Origin: Schizochytrium sp. CCTCC M209059
Taxonomy: Eukaryota > Sar > Bigyra > Thraustochytrida > Thraustochytriidae
Assembly (NCBI GenBank): GCA_000818945.1
Contig: KN805371.1
Coordinates: forward strand, 417,994 to 481,993
Direction of reading: 5' to 3'
DNA: 64,000 nucleotides
Shown: positions 29,068-39,087 of the stretch, one piece after another
Layout of the letters: each line of letters starts with the position of its first letter
Numbering within the stretch: position 1 is the stretch's first letter
Made by a program: the position numbers and the translations under genes
Notes under the pieces: generated by a model
Seen by the model: the letters and a program-made list of their open reading frames with translations, nothing else
Told to the model about the DNA's origin: nothing
Database searches by the model: none

Positions 29068-31207
29068 TCATGTTAGCATGCTGGAGACAACTTTGGTGCT
29101 CGCAACAGTCTTGCCGATCGACGTGGAGGCGATCTGCTGTTTCAGCATCGAACGAGGGTTAAGTTGCTGGCTCGCTATCGAACGTGCTGTGACCGAGAGT
29201 GTCAAAAAGATCGCCAATGAAAAAGGTAAAAGGTTCCACGAAAACATGGTCAAGATGATGAAGTTTGTACTCGCCTCGAGCGTGGTCGGCTTTGTGCACT
29301 CGTTATTGTACGTGCTGCAGCCGGCATACTCGATCAACTGGTCGGTGTATACCTGCAGATTCGTGTCCAATATCTGGTTGCGAACAATCGAGCAGCAAAG
29401 GAGAATTTGAGCTCCAACTACGAGGGTAATGACCTGCTTAGCAAGCGTCATGGCGAGCTTTGCAATCCCTTGCATGTGCTCCTGCGCTGATACATTCCTT
29501 CGAAGTCTCAAACAGAGTAAAAGAAGCCGTATCGAATATATGGTACAAGCGAGTGAGCTCACTGCAAAAGGCATATCTGTAGCAGCTACCTCGTGCCACC
29601 GTTCCTCAAAAGAGGGACCGCACTTGTAAAGATAGCGTACGAGGTCCAGGTGAAATGTGCTCGAATAGTAATAGTCCATCACGATCCCTCCTCGCGTACT
29701 TGTGAGCACAATACCAAGCATTGGTATGACAACTATGGTGATGAACCCGATGATTCGCGAGGCTTGCCAAATGGAGTTGGAAGGTCGTTGAAATGTGACT
29801 GCCCGGCGCACGTTTTCATCAACCACGATCACAAACGTCGTCATGGCGCCGTACATTGCCTGTGACAATTGAATCGATGGCGCAAGCAGAGCGCACGAGG
29901 CAACCTGCAACGACGTTTCTGTCCAAAAGGGGGACGGAATCAGCGTCCCATTCGTAGTTCGAGGCAAGAGCAGCATACCCGCTCACGCCAACGAAAACGA
30001 CAATTAGACTTGCATAAATGACGCCCAGCACGGTGCAAATAAGAAGAAGAGCGTCTGCTCTACTGCCTGACTTTGACACCCGCTTGAACCCAAAATAAGC
30101 ATGCCATAGAAGCATTGGTAGAGCGATGATTGCCGTAACAAGCTCGATGCTTCTCATTTTTTTTGAGATATCGACCCCTTCCATGGGACAACGTATTGCG
30201 CACCATTCACAGAACGATTCGTCCACATAGACGACAAAAGGGTCTTGGCATGATATGCCCGTCTTGCAAGAAAGTATATCCGTGGAGTTTGACTCGTTCG
30301 AGCCCTTGATGCCAGCAGCGTCAGGTCGGCACGTAGCCGTGACAGCCGGATCTCCTACCGTGAACGTTGGCGGCGGGTAGCTTCGAAGGCCCGCGTATGA
30401 TGGTGGCACGAGGGTGTGTTCCGTTTTCACCGTTTCTTGCGTAAGGAGGGCAAGCGTTGGGGCCGTGAAAAGCGACCAAACTGGATTCGTGTCTGCGTCA
30501 AAAACGCCACATCGAGGTAGACCCACTTGCAAATTATTTTCCGCTGCAAAGCTGAAGATATCTCCACATGTCTCCCACATGGCCTCGCACGTCTCTTGAC
30601 ACGAGGGACGAGGGTATGCGCGGCCGTCGATCTCGACGCAACCGTGATAGGTATTTAGACACACACCATTGAAAATGACAACGTGGCAGGTGTCGCCCAG
30701 GAAAGAGCGTAAAGGGTCGTGCTGGGCAAGCTTTCGCTCCTCGACACGAAGCAGCCAATCTCTGCCCAGTTCAACAATGGTGCCATTGCTCAGCTCTGCC
30801 TCGACCGGAACCCACACCAGTCGATCGTTTTGGAGCGAGATGGCGTTGAGAACTTCATTGCACGTTGACCCTGCCTCGATTGCAGCGCACTCACCCCGTA
30901 CGTCTACAATGGAAACTTCTTCGAGTGCTCGAATGCTCTCTCGGCCTTGTACCTTCTCGGCCTCGAGAGCACACGTCACGTTACATTGCGGGAGGGCGCA
31001 AATGGCCGTCGCCAATGCAACAAGAATACGCCATGACCTCCATGAATCTATCGAAGCTCTTTGCCGTCGCTTACGCCGGCTTTGAGAAGCCAAAGGCTTT
31101 GGGGGACTTCTTGGTGGAGCACGTGCACTCGCCTGAGCGGGTGACAGTGCCGTCTGTGATGGGATCGAGGTCAAGGTCCGTGCGACCTTTCGACATGGTT
31201 CCCGCAT
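29068..31207 (-). CDS. Frizzled-like seven-helix receptor B, frame-interrupted
   Basis: A paralogue of gene A in tandem. The first part (31207-29819) has a basic N-terminus, a signal peptide (RSWRILVALATAICALPQC), a Cys-rich domain with nine Cys including YHGCVEIDGRAYPRPSCQET and LPRCGVF, and the first two helices. The second part (from about 29976 to 29068) carries helices three to seven (CALLAPSIQLSQAMYGAMTT onwards). The second frame is shifted by +1 relative to the first, near 29970-29985, inside the short loop after helix two; deleting one base would join them. Gene A is continuous over this point, so the break is specific to B. N-glycosylation sequons are frequent in the ectodomain. The start is the first ATG (MREPCRKV); upstream codons open only at TTG. 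Confidence 0.75.
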
Positions 31208-31237
31208 CCCGTCCGTCCGTCTGATTTTCTGGCCAAT

Positions 31238-31266
31238 GCGCTTGCGCGAAATTCTCGCGCAAGCGC
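31238..31266. promoter_or_regulatory. Perfect 11-bp inverted repeat, 7-nt loop
   Basis: The arms are GCGCTTGCGCG and CGCGCAAGCGC, separated by AAATTCT. The centre is about 45 nt upstream of the gene B start codon, so it could be a protein-binding palindrome or a hairpin in the mRNA leader. Confidence 0.6.
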
Positions 31267-33251
31267 TACTGCGCTGCTTGACCCAGGTCAGCAAGACTTG
31301 TTTGCAAGCGAAAAGACCACTCTTGCGCTCACGGACCCATCACCCGTGTACGCGGCCAATCGATTGGGTTTAGCGTGCCCGACGAACAGGAAAATGCGGA
31401 CCCCGAGGACCGAGCGGTACGCTTGCGAGTTGGCTCGAATGGAAGATGGTGGTTTCGTTGCAAGCCGTTACTCACATTTGCGCTCGCTACTGCATCATGC
31501 TTGAGCGTACCTGTGTGTCGAAGGAGACTCCAGGCCATCGTCTCTGTTCGTTTCTCTATTTTTCTTTTCTATTCTGTTCACGGACTCAACGTCATCTCTC
31601 GACGTAGCTGCTACTAGGTCTATTGCGGTCAATGATTCTTTCTCGTCCTTGTCTCTGACTTGAAGTATAACCGCGTCTTTGTTCGGAATTTCCAGACCAC
31701 GGTCAAACCTAAATAGTTTTGCCTACAAGCAAGCGAGAAAGAAATCCGTTGACATTCATTTTGGGTCCGGGTTCGCCAGGGCTTGCTCCATGAGCGCCCT
31801 CAGCTCAGCTCGGTTTTGGCTCGTCACAGCTCAGGGCGCCCCGAATGGTGCCTGCGGTCGGGACGTTCTTCCTCATTCCTGCCCTCCCCCCGCTTACTCC
31901 CTCGCCTCGGCCCGCCCGCACATGCATCATCCCTAAGCCACCAAGACATGAGTCGACCCAGCATGTTTCGCTTTGCATGGCCAGTCTGACGCAGAGCCCA
32001 GACCGAGCGCTTCCAATTCGGTCTCCAGGCGCTCGCGGCTGTCCGTTTCACAACGAGCACCTCTCGGTCATGCATCCTCCGATCGATCATCCAGAAGTAT
32101 CATCGTCATCGTCACCGCTGGCAGCCAGGCGCAGCGCCACCATTCTCACCATCGTCCATAATCATGATCATCATCATCACTATCATGATCATCATCATGA
32201 TCATCATTATTGCTATCATCATCATCACGTCATCATCTCCATCGGCCAGCCTCCAGAAGGCGACGATCGGACGGCGGGCCTGCAGCGCTTCTTCTGCCCT
32301 CTTCGTTGTCTGTCGCCCGTCGCCCTGCCGACGATCAACGCTCGTGCCCCGCCGATGGTCCCGTGCAGCGGTGCGGACGATGACGCTCGAGCTGAGACCA
32401 GCTTCGGAGCAGCAGCGACGACGACGACGACGACGACGACGCGGCCGAGGGGCATGAAGCGGATCAGAGCCGGGCTCAGTCAGCTCTCTCGCAGCTGCGC
32501 TCGAGGGATCGGAATCCGGCTTGCGTTAAGGTGCCTTTGGAGCGAGCACCATGTACGTATGTACGTAAGCGCCAGAATCGCCGAGACGGGGCAGCGCGAG
32601 GTTGCCGCGCTGGGCGGGAAGCAGAATCGATCCTGGCTCTGCAGCGCGGGCAGCTGCAGCGGCCGGGTGACGGAGCTATCTTGGCGCTGCGAGAGCGGTT
32701 CGCGCGGCGGCCAGCGGACCGGCCGAATCGGGTTCGGGATCGACCGCGTGGCCATAGGCAATGATGGGACTGACTGACTGACGAACCGTCTCGTATGGCT
32801 AGTACGTACGCGGGTGGATCTCCTGCTGTCGTTCGCTCGGGCGCCTTGGCGTCGTCGTCGACGCGGCTTTGCGCTGCGTCCTCGGCGGCCAGTCGTGAAG
32901 AAGTTGGGCCTGGAGGGCGGCGAGGCGGATGGTGGCCGATGTCAGAAGAAGGGTCGAGATGGAGGAATGAGGATTTCATCGGCTGGCTCATCGTCCCCCG
33001 CCTCAAGTTTGAGAGGGGGCGAGTTGAGAGCGAGCGAGCGAGCGAGCGAGCGAGGAGGGCTTCGCTTGGTCGTCGGAGATCAGAACAGCTCGCAGAGCTG
33101 CTTGTTGCGTTGTCTGTTCGAGTTTGTCCCCGTGGCTGGTGCCGTCCTATCTCCGAAGCGCGGCTGTTCCTTCCTCGGCAAGCAAAAGGCTTGGCTTCCT
33201 CATCTTGTCCCTCCTCCTCCTCCTCCTCCTCTTATCCCTCCTTTTCTCTTC

Positions 33252-33272
33252 CTTTCTTTCTTTCTTTCTTTC

Positions 33273-33334
<62 letters not shown>

Positions 33335-33337
33335 GTT
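33252..33337. repeat. (CTTT)n followed by (GTT)n microsatellites
   Basis: About five CTTT units run directly into some twenty GTT units with one GTC interruption. Confidence 0.95.
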
Positions 33338-33395
33338 TTATCGTTCCGTTCGCGAGGGCGCGCAATGGCCGCGCAGGCAAGTGGACCGGCCGCGA

Positions 33396-33459
33396 CGCAA
33401 GTGCGCTATCCGCGGCGCGCAAGTGGAGAACGCGCGGCGCAAGTGCGCTATCCGCGGCG
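33396..33459 (+). promoter_or_regulatory. Recurring CGCAAGTG element, site 3 (three tandem units)
   Basis: Units start at 33396, 33418 and 33438. The first and third are identical over 22 bp (CGCAAGTGCGCTATCCGCGG plus CG); the middle reads CGCAAGTGGAGAACGCGCGG. A partial fourth unit (GGCAAGTGGACC) lies just upstream. The element points toward CDC50, about 370 nt away, and matches sites at 4784-4841 and 11433-11515. Confidence 0.5.
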
Positions 33460-33734
33460 CCGCGCCAGGGCGCAGCAGACCCGACCCAGCCGAGCGAGCC
33501 GAGCGAGCCGAGCGAGCGAGACGCGACACCACGCCACGCGAGGCGCGGCAGGAGAGCCGCGCGGAGGGGAGCCCGCCTGCGTTCGTGCGAGCGTGCTTGC
33601 GTGCCGCGGTCGTGCGCGCACAGCCCGGCGCCGCTCGAGGAGCGGGCGGCAGGAGAGAAGAAGCGAGGACCGACCGGTCCGCCGCCGAGCCGACGAGCTG
33701 ACCCTCGGCCCTCCTCACTCGCCGCTGTCACCGT

Positions 33735-33769
<35 letters not shown>

Positions 33770-33831
33770 GGCACGCAGGCGCGAGGACAGACCGTGAGAG
33801 CAGCAGAGGAGAGACCGCTGCCGATCGCAGC

Positions 33832-35289
33832 ATGGCCAACCCGGACGCCGCTGCCCGCGAGGGCGAGGAGGCGCACTCGAACCGGCCCGAGAACACCAAG
33901 TTTAAGCAGCAAAAGCTCGACGCCTGGCAGCCCATCCTGACGCCCGCCTGGGTCATCGGCACCTTCATCGTGGTCGGCGTCATTTTCGTCCCCGTTGGCG
34001 CCTACCTGTGGAAGCTCTCAGATGACCTCTTCGAGAGCAGCGTCGTGTACGACAGTTACGACGATGCCATCAGCGCCGGCGTCTCGGAGGCCTGCCGCAT
34101 CGATTCCATAAACGAGGGATATGCGCGCCTGCAGGACGGCTCTGCGAGCTTCACGGACTGCGAGCTCGTCTTTGAGATCACCCAGGACATCCCGGAGAGC
34201 AAGGAGGTTTTCATGTACTATCAAATTTCCAACTTTTACCAGAACCACCGCCGCTATGTCAAGTCTGTCAGCGACGAGCAGCTGCTCGGCACCGTCACCA
34301 TCAACCCCGTCACCTCGACCTCCGACAGCACACTCAGTACGGAGTGCGATCCCACGGAGAGCTTTACAAATGATGACTTCGAAGGCCGCATCTTCTACCC
34401 GTGCGGCCTCATCGCGCTGAGCGTCTTCAACGATGGCATCCAAATGTCCCGCTTCGAGCGCGGCGATACAGTCATCGACTACGCTGGCGGCGTCGCGCTT
34501 AACTCCACCTCAGAGGACCTCAACATCACCCTCGACACCTCTGATATTGCCTGGGAGTCGGATCTCGAAAACAAATACAAGAACCCAACCAACAGCTCGT
34601 GCAATGACGATCTCTCGAATCCCGGAGACAATCTGTGCCCCCTCAGGTATTTGCAGTACCAGTATTTGTGGCAGACGTACGATCAGTTTGTCTGCTACCC
34701 TCCTCTTGGGAGCAACGCTGCCGCTCCTGACTTTTCCCAGAGCCCGTCAGCATGCAAGGACTATTCAACCTACGTGAACGAGCTCGGGAATGCCGCTTAC
34801 TCGAACTGGGATGAGCTCACGAGCGGCCAGAACACGAGCTTCTACGGCACGGGCTGTGCCGCCTGCGAGGACAGCTCGCACATTCTCGTCAATGCTGGCG
34901 GCATTAGCCCTCCCACAGACCCGACCTCGGCCACCAGCAGCGGTGGTGTTCGTGACGAGCGCTTCATTGTGTGGATGCGGACGGCAGGTCTTCCGACCTT
35001 TCGCAAGTTGTATGGCCACATCACACCACCCTCGGGCGGCTTCAAAACGGGCGACAAGATCACCCTCAGTGTCATCCCCAACTTTCTCGTCAGCACCATT
35101 GAAGGCAGCAAGGCCATTGTTCTCGGCACCACCTCCCCACTCGGCGGCAAGAACGACGTCCTTGGCATTGCCTACCTTTCCGTCGGTGCCATTTGCCTCT
35201 TTTTGGCTGTCATCTTCGCCGCGAAGCAGCGCTTCAACCCGCGCCGCCTCGGCGACCCATCGTATCTTGCTTTCGGTAACAAGAAGTAA
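33832..35289 (+). CDS. CDC50: CDC50/LEM3 family P4-ATPase beta subunit
   Basis: The 485-residue protein starts at MANPDAAAREGEE; the frame is open far upstream only because of repeats. The family N-terminus is plain: KFKQQKLDAWQPILTPAWV, then membrane helix one (about 43-65), then a large ectodomain with YYQISNFYQNHRRYVKS, IFYPCGLIALSVFND and RFIVWMRTAGLPTFRKLYG. Helix two (about 443-465) is followed by the short tail QRFNPRRLGDPSYL. Multiple sequons and paired Cys fit a glycosylated, disulphide-bonded ectodomain. CDC50 proteins are obligate partners of phospholipid flippases, needed for ER exit and activity. The ectodomain has an acidic, Asn/Ser-rich insertion near 210-250 but is otherwise of usual size for the family. 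Confidence 0.95.
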   Translation: MANPDAAAREGEEAHSNRPENTKFKQQKLDAWQPILTPAWVIGTFIVVGVIFVPVGAYLWKLSDDLFESSVVYDSYDDAISAGVSEACRIDSINEGYARLQDGSASFTDCELVFEITQDIPESKEVFMYYQISNFYQNHRRYVKSVSDEQLLGTVTINPVTSTSDSTLSTECDPTESFTNDDFEGRIFYPCGLIALSVFNDGIQMSRFERGDTVIDYAGGVALNSTSEDLNITLDTSDIAWESDLENKYKNPTNSSCNDDLSNPGDNLCPLRYLQYQYLWQTYDQFVCYPPLGSNAAAPDFSQSPSACKDYSTYVNELGNAAYSNWDELTSGQNTSFYGTGCAACEDSSHILVNAGGISPPTDPTSATSSGGVRDERFIVWMRTAGLPTFRKLYGHITPPSGGFKTGDKITLSVIPNFLVSTIEGSKAIVLGTTSPLGGKNDVLGIAYLSVGAICLFLAVIFAAKQRFNPRRLGDPSYLAFGNKK

Positions 35290-35512
35290 TCTTGATCCGA
35301 GTCTTTTTTTTTTTTCTTCATTATATCTCGCGGCCTTCGAGTTGTCTGGTCTGATTTCCTCTCCTCGTCAGATCTTTCACGGCCATGAAACTGTTGATTA
35401 TGATGGGCGTGGATTCTTGTCTTACTGGTACATGTGGTGGTGGTCGTACTGCTGGTGCTGGTGCTGGTGCTGCTGACGCATTTGGTGCTTACGCTGGTAC
35501 TGGTGCTTATGC

Positions 35513-35544
<32 letters not shown>

Positions 35545-35836
35545 ACAACGATAACTCATACATACCATTTTACCGATCGCGATGTCCTCGGAACCATCAT
35601 CACGAAATTGACTCTCATGATTTTAGTGGTGCAGTGCGGCGCGTTGCCGACGATAAATTGTTCACCAAAACAGGCCTACAGAGAAGCTACAGATTCCAAG
35701 GCTGATGCAATGGCATCTCATCTCAAGTTGTCAAACACAGATAATCCTCAATCGCGCGGTCGGGCGAGACGAGGCGAGACGAGACCAGGCGAGACGAGAC
35801 GAGCGGCACGTAGGTCTTTTACGCAAGCCATCCCCA

Positions 35837-35869
<33 letters not shown>

Positions 35870-35903
35870 AAGCAAGCGAGCTAGCAGCAAAGCACAGATC
35901 CAG
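35290..35903. other. Spacer with GGTGCT and ACGC repeats
   Basis: This 614-nt gap holds the CDC50 3' end and the promoter of the ABC-class ATPase. It contains a GGTGCT/GCT array (35430-35548), GGCGAGAC-type repeats (about 35763-35800), and ACGC tetramers (35834-35868) about 36 nt before the next ATG. No gene is supported. Confidence 0.5.
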
Positions 35904-37919
35904 ATGGCTTCGCGAGGAGGCGGCGGCGGCGGCTACGGGCGTGGAGGCCGTGGTGGCGGTGGAGGACGCGGCGAATACTATCGCAACAAATACGGCGGAG
36001 GCAGAGGCGGCGGCGGCGGCGGCGGAGGTCGCGGTCGAGGACGTGGAGGGTACGGCGGCGGCGGTGGCGGAGGCTATGGTGGTGGCGGCGGCGGTGAGGG
36101 CGGCGGTCCCTCCGAACAGGAACGTTCACGCGTGCGCTCGAGCGACGAGCTGTACAATCAGCTCGTGCGCCTCGACAACAAGCCGTTCGGCGCATACAAG
36201 GATCTCTACGGAACATGGAGCTTTCAGAGCAAGAGTGGGCGGCTCTCCCTCGTTTTTGACCATATCCAAAGCGACCCCTTTGCCTCGCCCACACGAGCTC
36301 ACATCTGCATCTCGCCCAACGAGGCAGGCTTTGCGGCATCCTCGTGGGCATCCCCTCTCCGCAAGCTAGCTTTTTGCGACTACTTGAGTCGCTCGTTCAC
36401 AGCCGTTGCTCGGGCTATGGGCGCAGACCAAAAGCAGCAGAGCGCTCACTGGGGCGGCGCCAAGGGTGGAGACATTAGCATGGACACTCCGTCGCAACAC
36501 ATTCTGGAACGCACTTCTGTGCTCGTGGCGAACGACGGGTCCATTGAAGCCCGTTTCACGATCGGCCTGCCGGCGCGAGGCCGCAGTATTCTCGGTGAAT
36601 GGGCCTTCAACATCCTCTCGGATCACTTGCCGACTATCGCAGAGCGCAGTCTCTTTGCCAAGGCCCACAGTGCGGAGGCCATCGAGCGCCACCTCCGCAG
36701 CGTCGAAGATCAGTCGTCTCTGCGGACCCAGCTGCGCGACAGAGGCCTCGCCGCTTTCGTTGCCAATGGCTCGATCCTCCCGCGCGCCAGCGGCGCGAGC
36801 GATGCGCCAATGGACGCAAGTCAGGCCATCGCGTTTGAGTCGCCTGAAAGTCTCGCCGAAACTCTTGAACTGCCCAATGCCGGCAAAATCACGGGCATGG
36901 CCATTCCGCGCGGCGTCACTCTAATTGTTGGAGGCGGTTTCCATGGCAAGAGTACAGTCCTTCAGGCTTTGGAAAAGGCCGTGTACAATCAAATCCCAGG
37001 CGACGGTCGCGAGTTTGTTGCTTGCTCCGAAAACACCGTCAAGGTGCGTGCAGAGGACGGTCGCAACGTGTCGTCGGTAAACATCTCCCCCTTTATCTCC
37101 AACTTGCCCTTTGGTCGCGACACGACCTGCTTCTCGACCTCGGATGCAAGTGGAAGTACTTCGCAGGCCACGAACATTCTCGAGGCTCTCGAGGCCGGCG
37201 CAGACACCCTTCTGATTGACGAAGACACGTGCGCGACAAACTTTATGATTCGCGATGAGCGCATGATGGAACTCGTCTCGAATGACAAGGAACCCATCAA
37301 GCCTTTCATTTCCAAGGTCCGCGCTCTCTACGATACGCACGGCGTCAGCACGATCCTCGTCATCGGTGGCGCTGGTGACTACTTTGAGGTTGCCGATACC
37401 GTTGTCATGATGGACTCGTACAAGCCTTTTGACGTGACGACCAAGGCTAAGGCTATTGCGCGTCGGCATGCAGAGGCGCGCGGGGACGCTCCTGGAGATT
37501 CGAGCCGCTATGCGGCCAGCTTTGCAGGCTGGTCTGCTCGCGCACCCCTGCCGGACGGTTTTGTCCCGCGCGGCGAAATGTCTAGCAAGGTCGTGACGCG
37601 TCGTCTTGACACCATTAGTTATGGTGACCTCAATCTGGACCTTGGCGGTCTCGAGCAACTTGTCGAGGTCAGTCAGGTTCGTGCCATTGCTGACATCATG
37701 CAATGGCTTGTGCAACACCGTGCTATTAACGGCAAACGTACGCTGCGTGAGATTCTGCAGCTTATTGATGTCGAGCTCGAGGAAAAGGGCCTCGACGCTT
37801 TTGCAGTTTTCTCCAAGACCGGCAACCTCGTGCGTCCGAGGCGCTTTGAGATTGCGGGTGCAATCAATCGCCTACGCACCGCTCGTTTTGCCATCGAACC
37901 CAGCTCTAATTCAAAGTAG
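35904..37919 (+). CDS. RGG-tagged ABC-class ATPase (COG3044/MRB1590 type)
   Basis: The 671-residue protein opens with about 70 residues of Gly, Arg and Tyr (repeated RGG and GGYGGG), then a conserved core. Residues 87-330 form the family-specific N-terminal domain (LYNQLVRLDNKPFGAYKDLYG). The ATPase part has a Walker A variant GGGFHGKST near 342-352, the loop SSVNISPFISNLPFGRDTTC, an ABC-signature-like SGSTSQATNILEAL, and Walker B LLIDEDTCATNFMIRDERM near 435. The conserved IGGAGDYFEVADTVVMMDSY and a helical C-terminus follow. This is the predicted ABC-class ATPase family found in bacteria, plants and protists, and in trypanosomes linked to mitochondrial RNA editing (MRB1590). The RGG tail suggests RNA binding. 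ATPase activity and role are inferred. Confidence 0.85.
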   Translation: MASRGGGGGGYGRGGRGGGGGRGEYYRNKYGGGRGGGGGGGGRGRGRGGYGGGGGGGYGGGGGGEGGGPSEQERSRVRSSDELYNQLVRLDNKPFGAYKDLYGTWSFQSKSGRLSLVFDHIQSDPFASPTRAHICISPNEAGFAASSWASPLRKLAFCDYLSRSFTAVARAMGADQKQQSAHWGGAKGGDISMDTPSQHILERTSVLVANDGSIEARFTIGLPARGRSILGEWAFNILSDHLPTIAERSLFAKAHSAEAIERHLRSVEDQSSLRTQLRDRGLAAFVANGSILPRASGASDAPMDASQAIAFESPESLAETLELPNAGKITGMAIPRGVTLIVGGGFHGKSTVLQALEKAVYNQIPGDGREFVACSENTVKVRAEDGRNVSSVNISPFISNLPFGRDTTCFSTSDASGSTSQATNILEALEAGADTLLIDEDTCATNFMIRDERMMELVSNDKEPIKPFISKVRALYDTHGVSTILVIGGAGDYFEVADTVVMMDSYKPFDVTTKAKAIARRHAEARGDAPGDSSRYAASFAGWSARAPLPDGFVPRGEMSSKVVTRRLDTISYGDLNLDLGGLEQLVEVSQVRAIADIMQWLVQHRAINGKRTLREILQLIDVELEEKGLDAFAVFSKTGNLVRPRRFEIAGAINRLRTARFAIEPSSNSK

Positions 37920-38074
37920 AAAGGAAAATAAACAAACAAACAGACAAAGTCAAACAAGGAGATCGATCACCTCGAACTACTCCGTTAAAATCGACCCTCT
38001 TACTTTCTTGTAAATAAAAAAAAAAGGAGTTATCACTTGGAATGTCGGTAGCTCTTGAGGAATGTATCCAAGGC

Positions 38075-38878
38075 CTACTGTAGAGATTTGGACTTTTTAC
38101 GCATCTCTGCCCATGCCTCTTGCTCGTCTTCTTCGTCGCTTGTGTCGTCATTTCCTTCATCATTATTACTTCCGGCACTCCTACCGCGTGAATTCATGGC
38201 AAAAACCTCGTCGCGAGTCCCGCGACGGATCGTGTTGGAGAATCGAGGTTTCAACTTTGGCTTGACCGCAAGCTCTGATTCTGTGCGCGCATTCTTCTCG
38301 ATGCGCGCGACTTCATCGTCGTCATTGGCTTTATTGTCAAAGTCGCTGTCAAGAAAGGCATCATTGGACTCCGGAACGGGATTCTTCCGCGCTGGGCTGG
38401 CCTCGAGGAATGCAATAACCTGGGCAAGCTCCGAGTTTGAAGGAGGAGTTGATGACGGTTGAATGTCCAAGGGAAGCTGGTCCGCTACAAGCTCAAAGTT
38501 CTCGAGGCTTGCGAGAAGAGCTTCTGCATGCGCATCGAGCGCGAGTCGCGGCGGCCTCATCATCGTACCAGGGCGAATATCAGGTGACTGTGGAGCCTCT
38601 TGGGGCGTTAGCGCTTCTTCAGCAACATCAGTTTCTGTTCCGTTGCCAGCGTCAAGATCGGCAAACTTGAGTCTGCACGCGGTGGCGGTGAAGAGGTCCA
38701 CTTTTCTCCGCGTCGACGTCTTGACGCGAACGTCTTCGATGCGGATAAGCCTTCGCAGCTTTTTCGCCGCCACATCAAAGTCATAATCACTGTCTTCGAC
38801 AACTGCGCACAGGCTGTCCACCAACGTCGCTTCCCACGGCACGACGGCCGCCTCGCCGCCCTCCATCGTCGTCATCAT
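38075..38878 (-). CDS. Uncharacterised acidic protein
   Basis: The 267-residue protein starts at MMTTMEGGEAAVVPW; the longer frame opens only at GTG. An N-terminal helical part (ATLVDSLCAVVEDSDYDFDVAAKKLRRLIR) is followed by Pro/Ser-rich linkers and a mixed-charge C-terminus (NNDEGNDDTSDEEDEQEAWA). No known domain was recognised and no membrane segment is seen. The Lys/Arg run after an acidic end (EMRKKSKSLQ) is compatible with a nuclear protein. It is divergent from the LRR-NEL gene with only 209 nt between the ATGs. Confidence 0.6.
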   Translation of the reverse strand: MMTTMEGGEAAVVPWEATLVDSLCAVVEDSDYDFDVAAKKLRRLIRIEDVRVKTSTRRKVDLFTATACRLKFADLDAGNGTETDVAEEALTPQEAPQSPDIRPGTMMRPPRLALDAHAEALLASLENFELVADQLPLDIQPSSTPPSNSELAQVIAFLEASPARKNPVPESNDAFLDSDFDNKANDDDEVARIEKNARTESELAVKPKLKPRFSNTIRRGTRDEVFAMNSRGRSAGSNNDEGNDDTSDEEDEQEAWAEMRKKSKSLQ

Positions 38879-39087
38879 CCCGATTTCTCTCTCCCAGCAC
38901 GAATTGACCCAAGTTGGCGTTTGCGAGCGGGATGCCGTTGAGTCCGTGAGACTTCTACTCGGCCTATGGCACAGTACGTATACGTAGAAGAGTGGCCCAG
39001 GACCAAAAAAAAAGTCATCCGCGAACGCAAAGGAAATAAACATTCGGGCGCAATGCGGGAATCGCACGCCGCGCCGTCCCCAATCCC

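Larger units (their letters stand above)
31208..33831. other. Long repeat-rich spacer between Frizzled-like gene B and CDC50
   Basis: This 2.6-kb divergent gap has a perfect 11-bp inverted repeat at 31238-31266, ATC-rich triplets (32158-32240), a CGA triplet run (about 32413-32442), GAGC tetramers (33030-33052), CTTT then GTT arrays (33252-33337), CGCAAGTG elements (33396-33459) and GCC triplets (33738-33765). Long open frames over these arrays are repeat-encoded. I see no gene. Confidence 0.5.

Noticed and set aside
33124..33831. N-terminal extension of CDC50 through the GTT and GCC arrays
   Set aside because: The added residues are repeat-encoded Cys, Leu, Arg and Ala runs; the family N-terminus begins right after the ATG at 33832.
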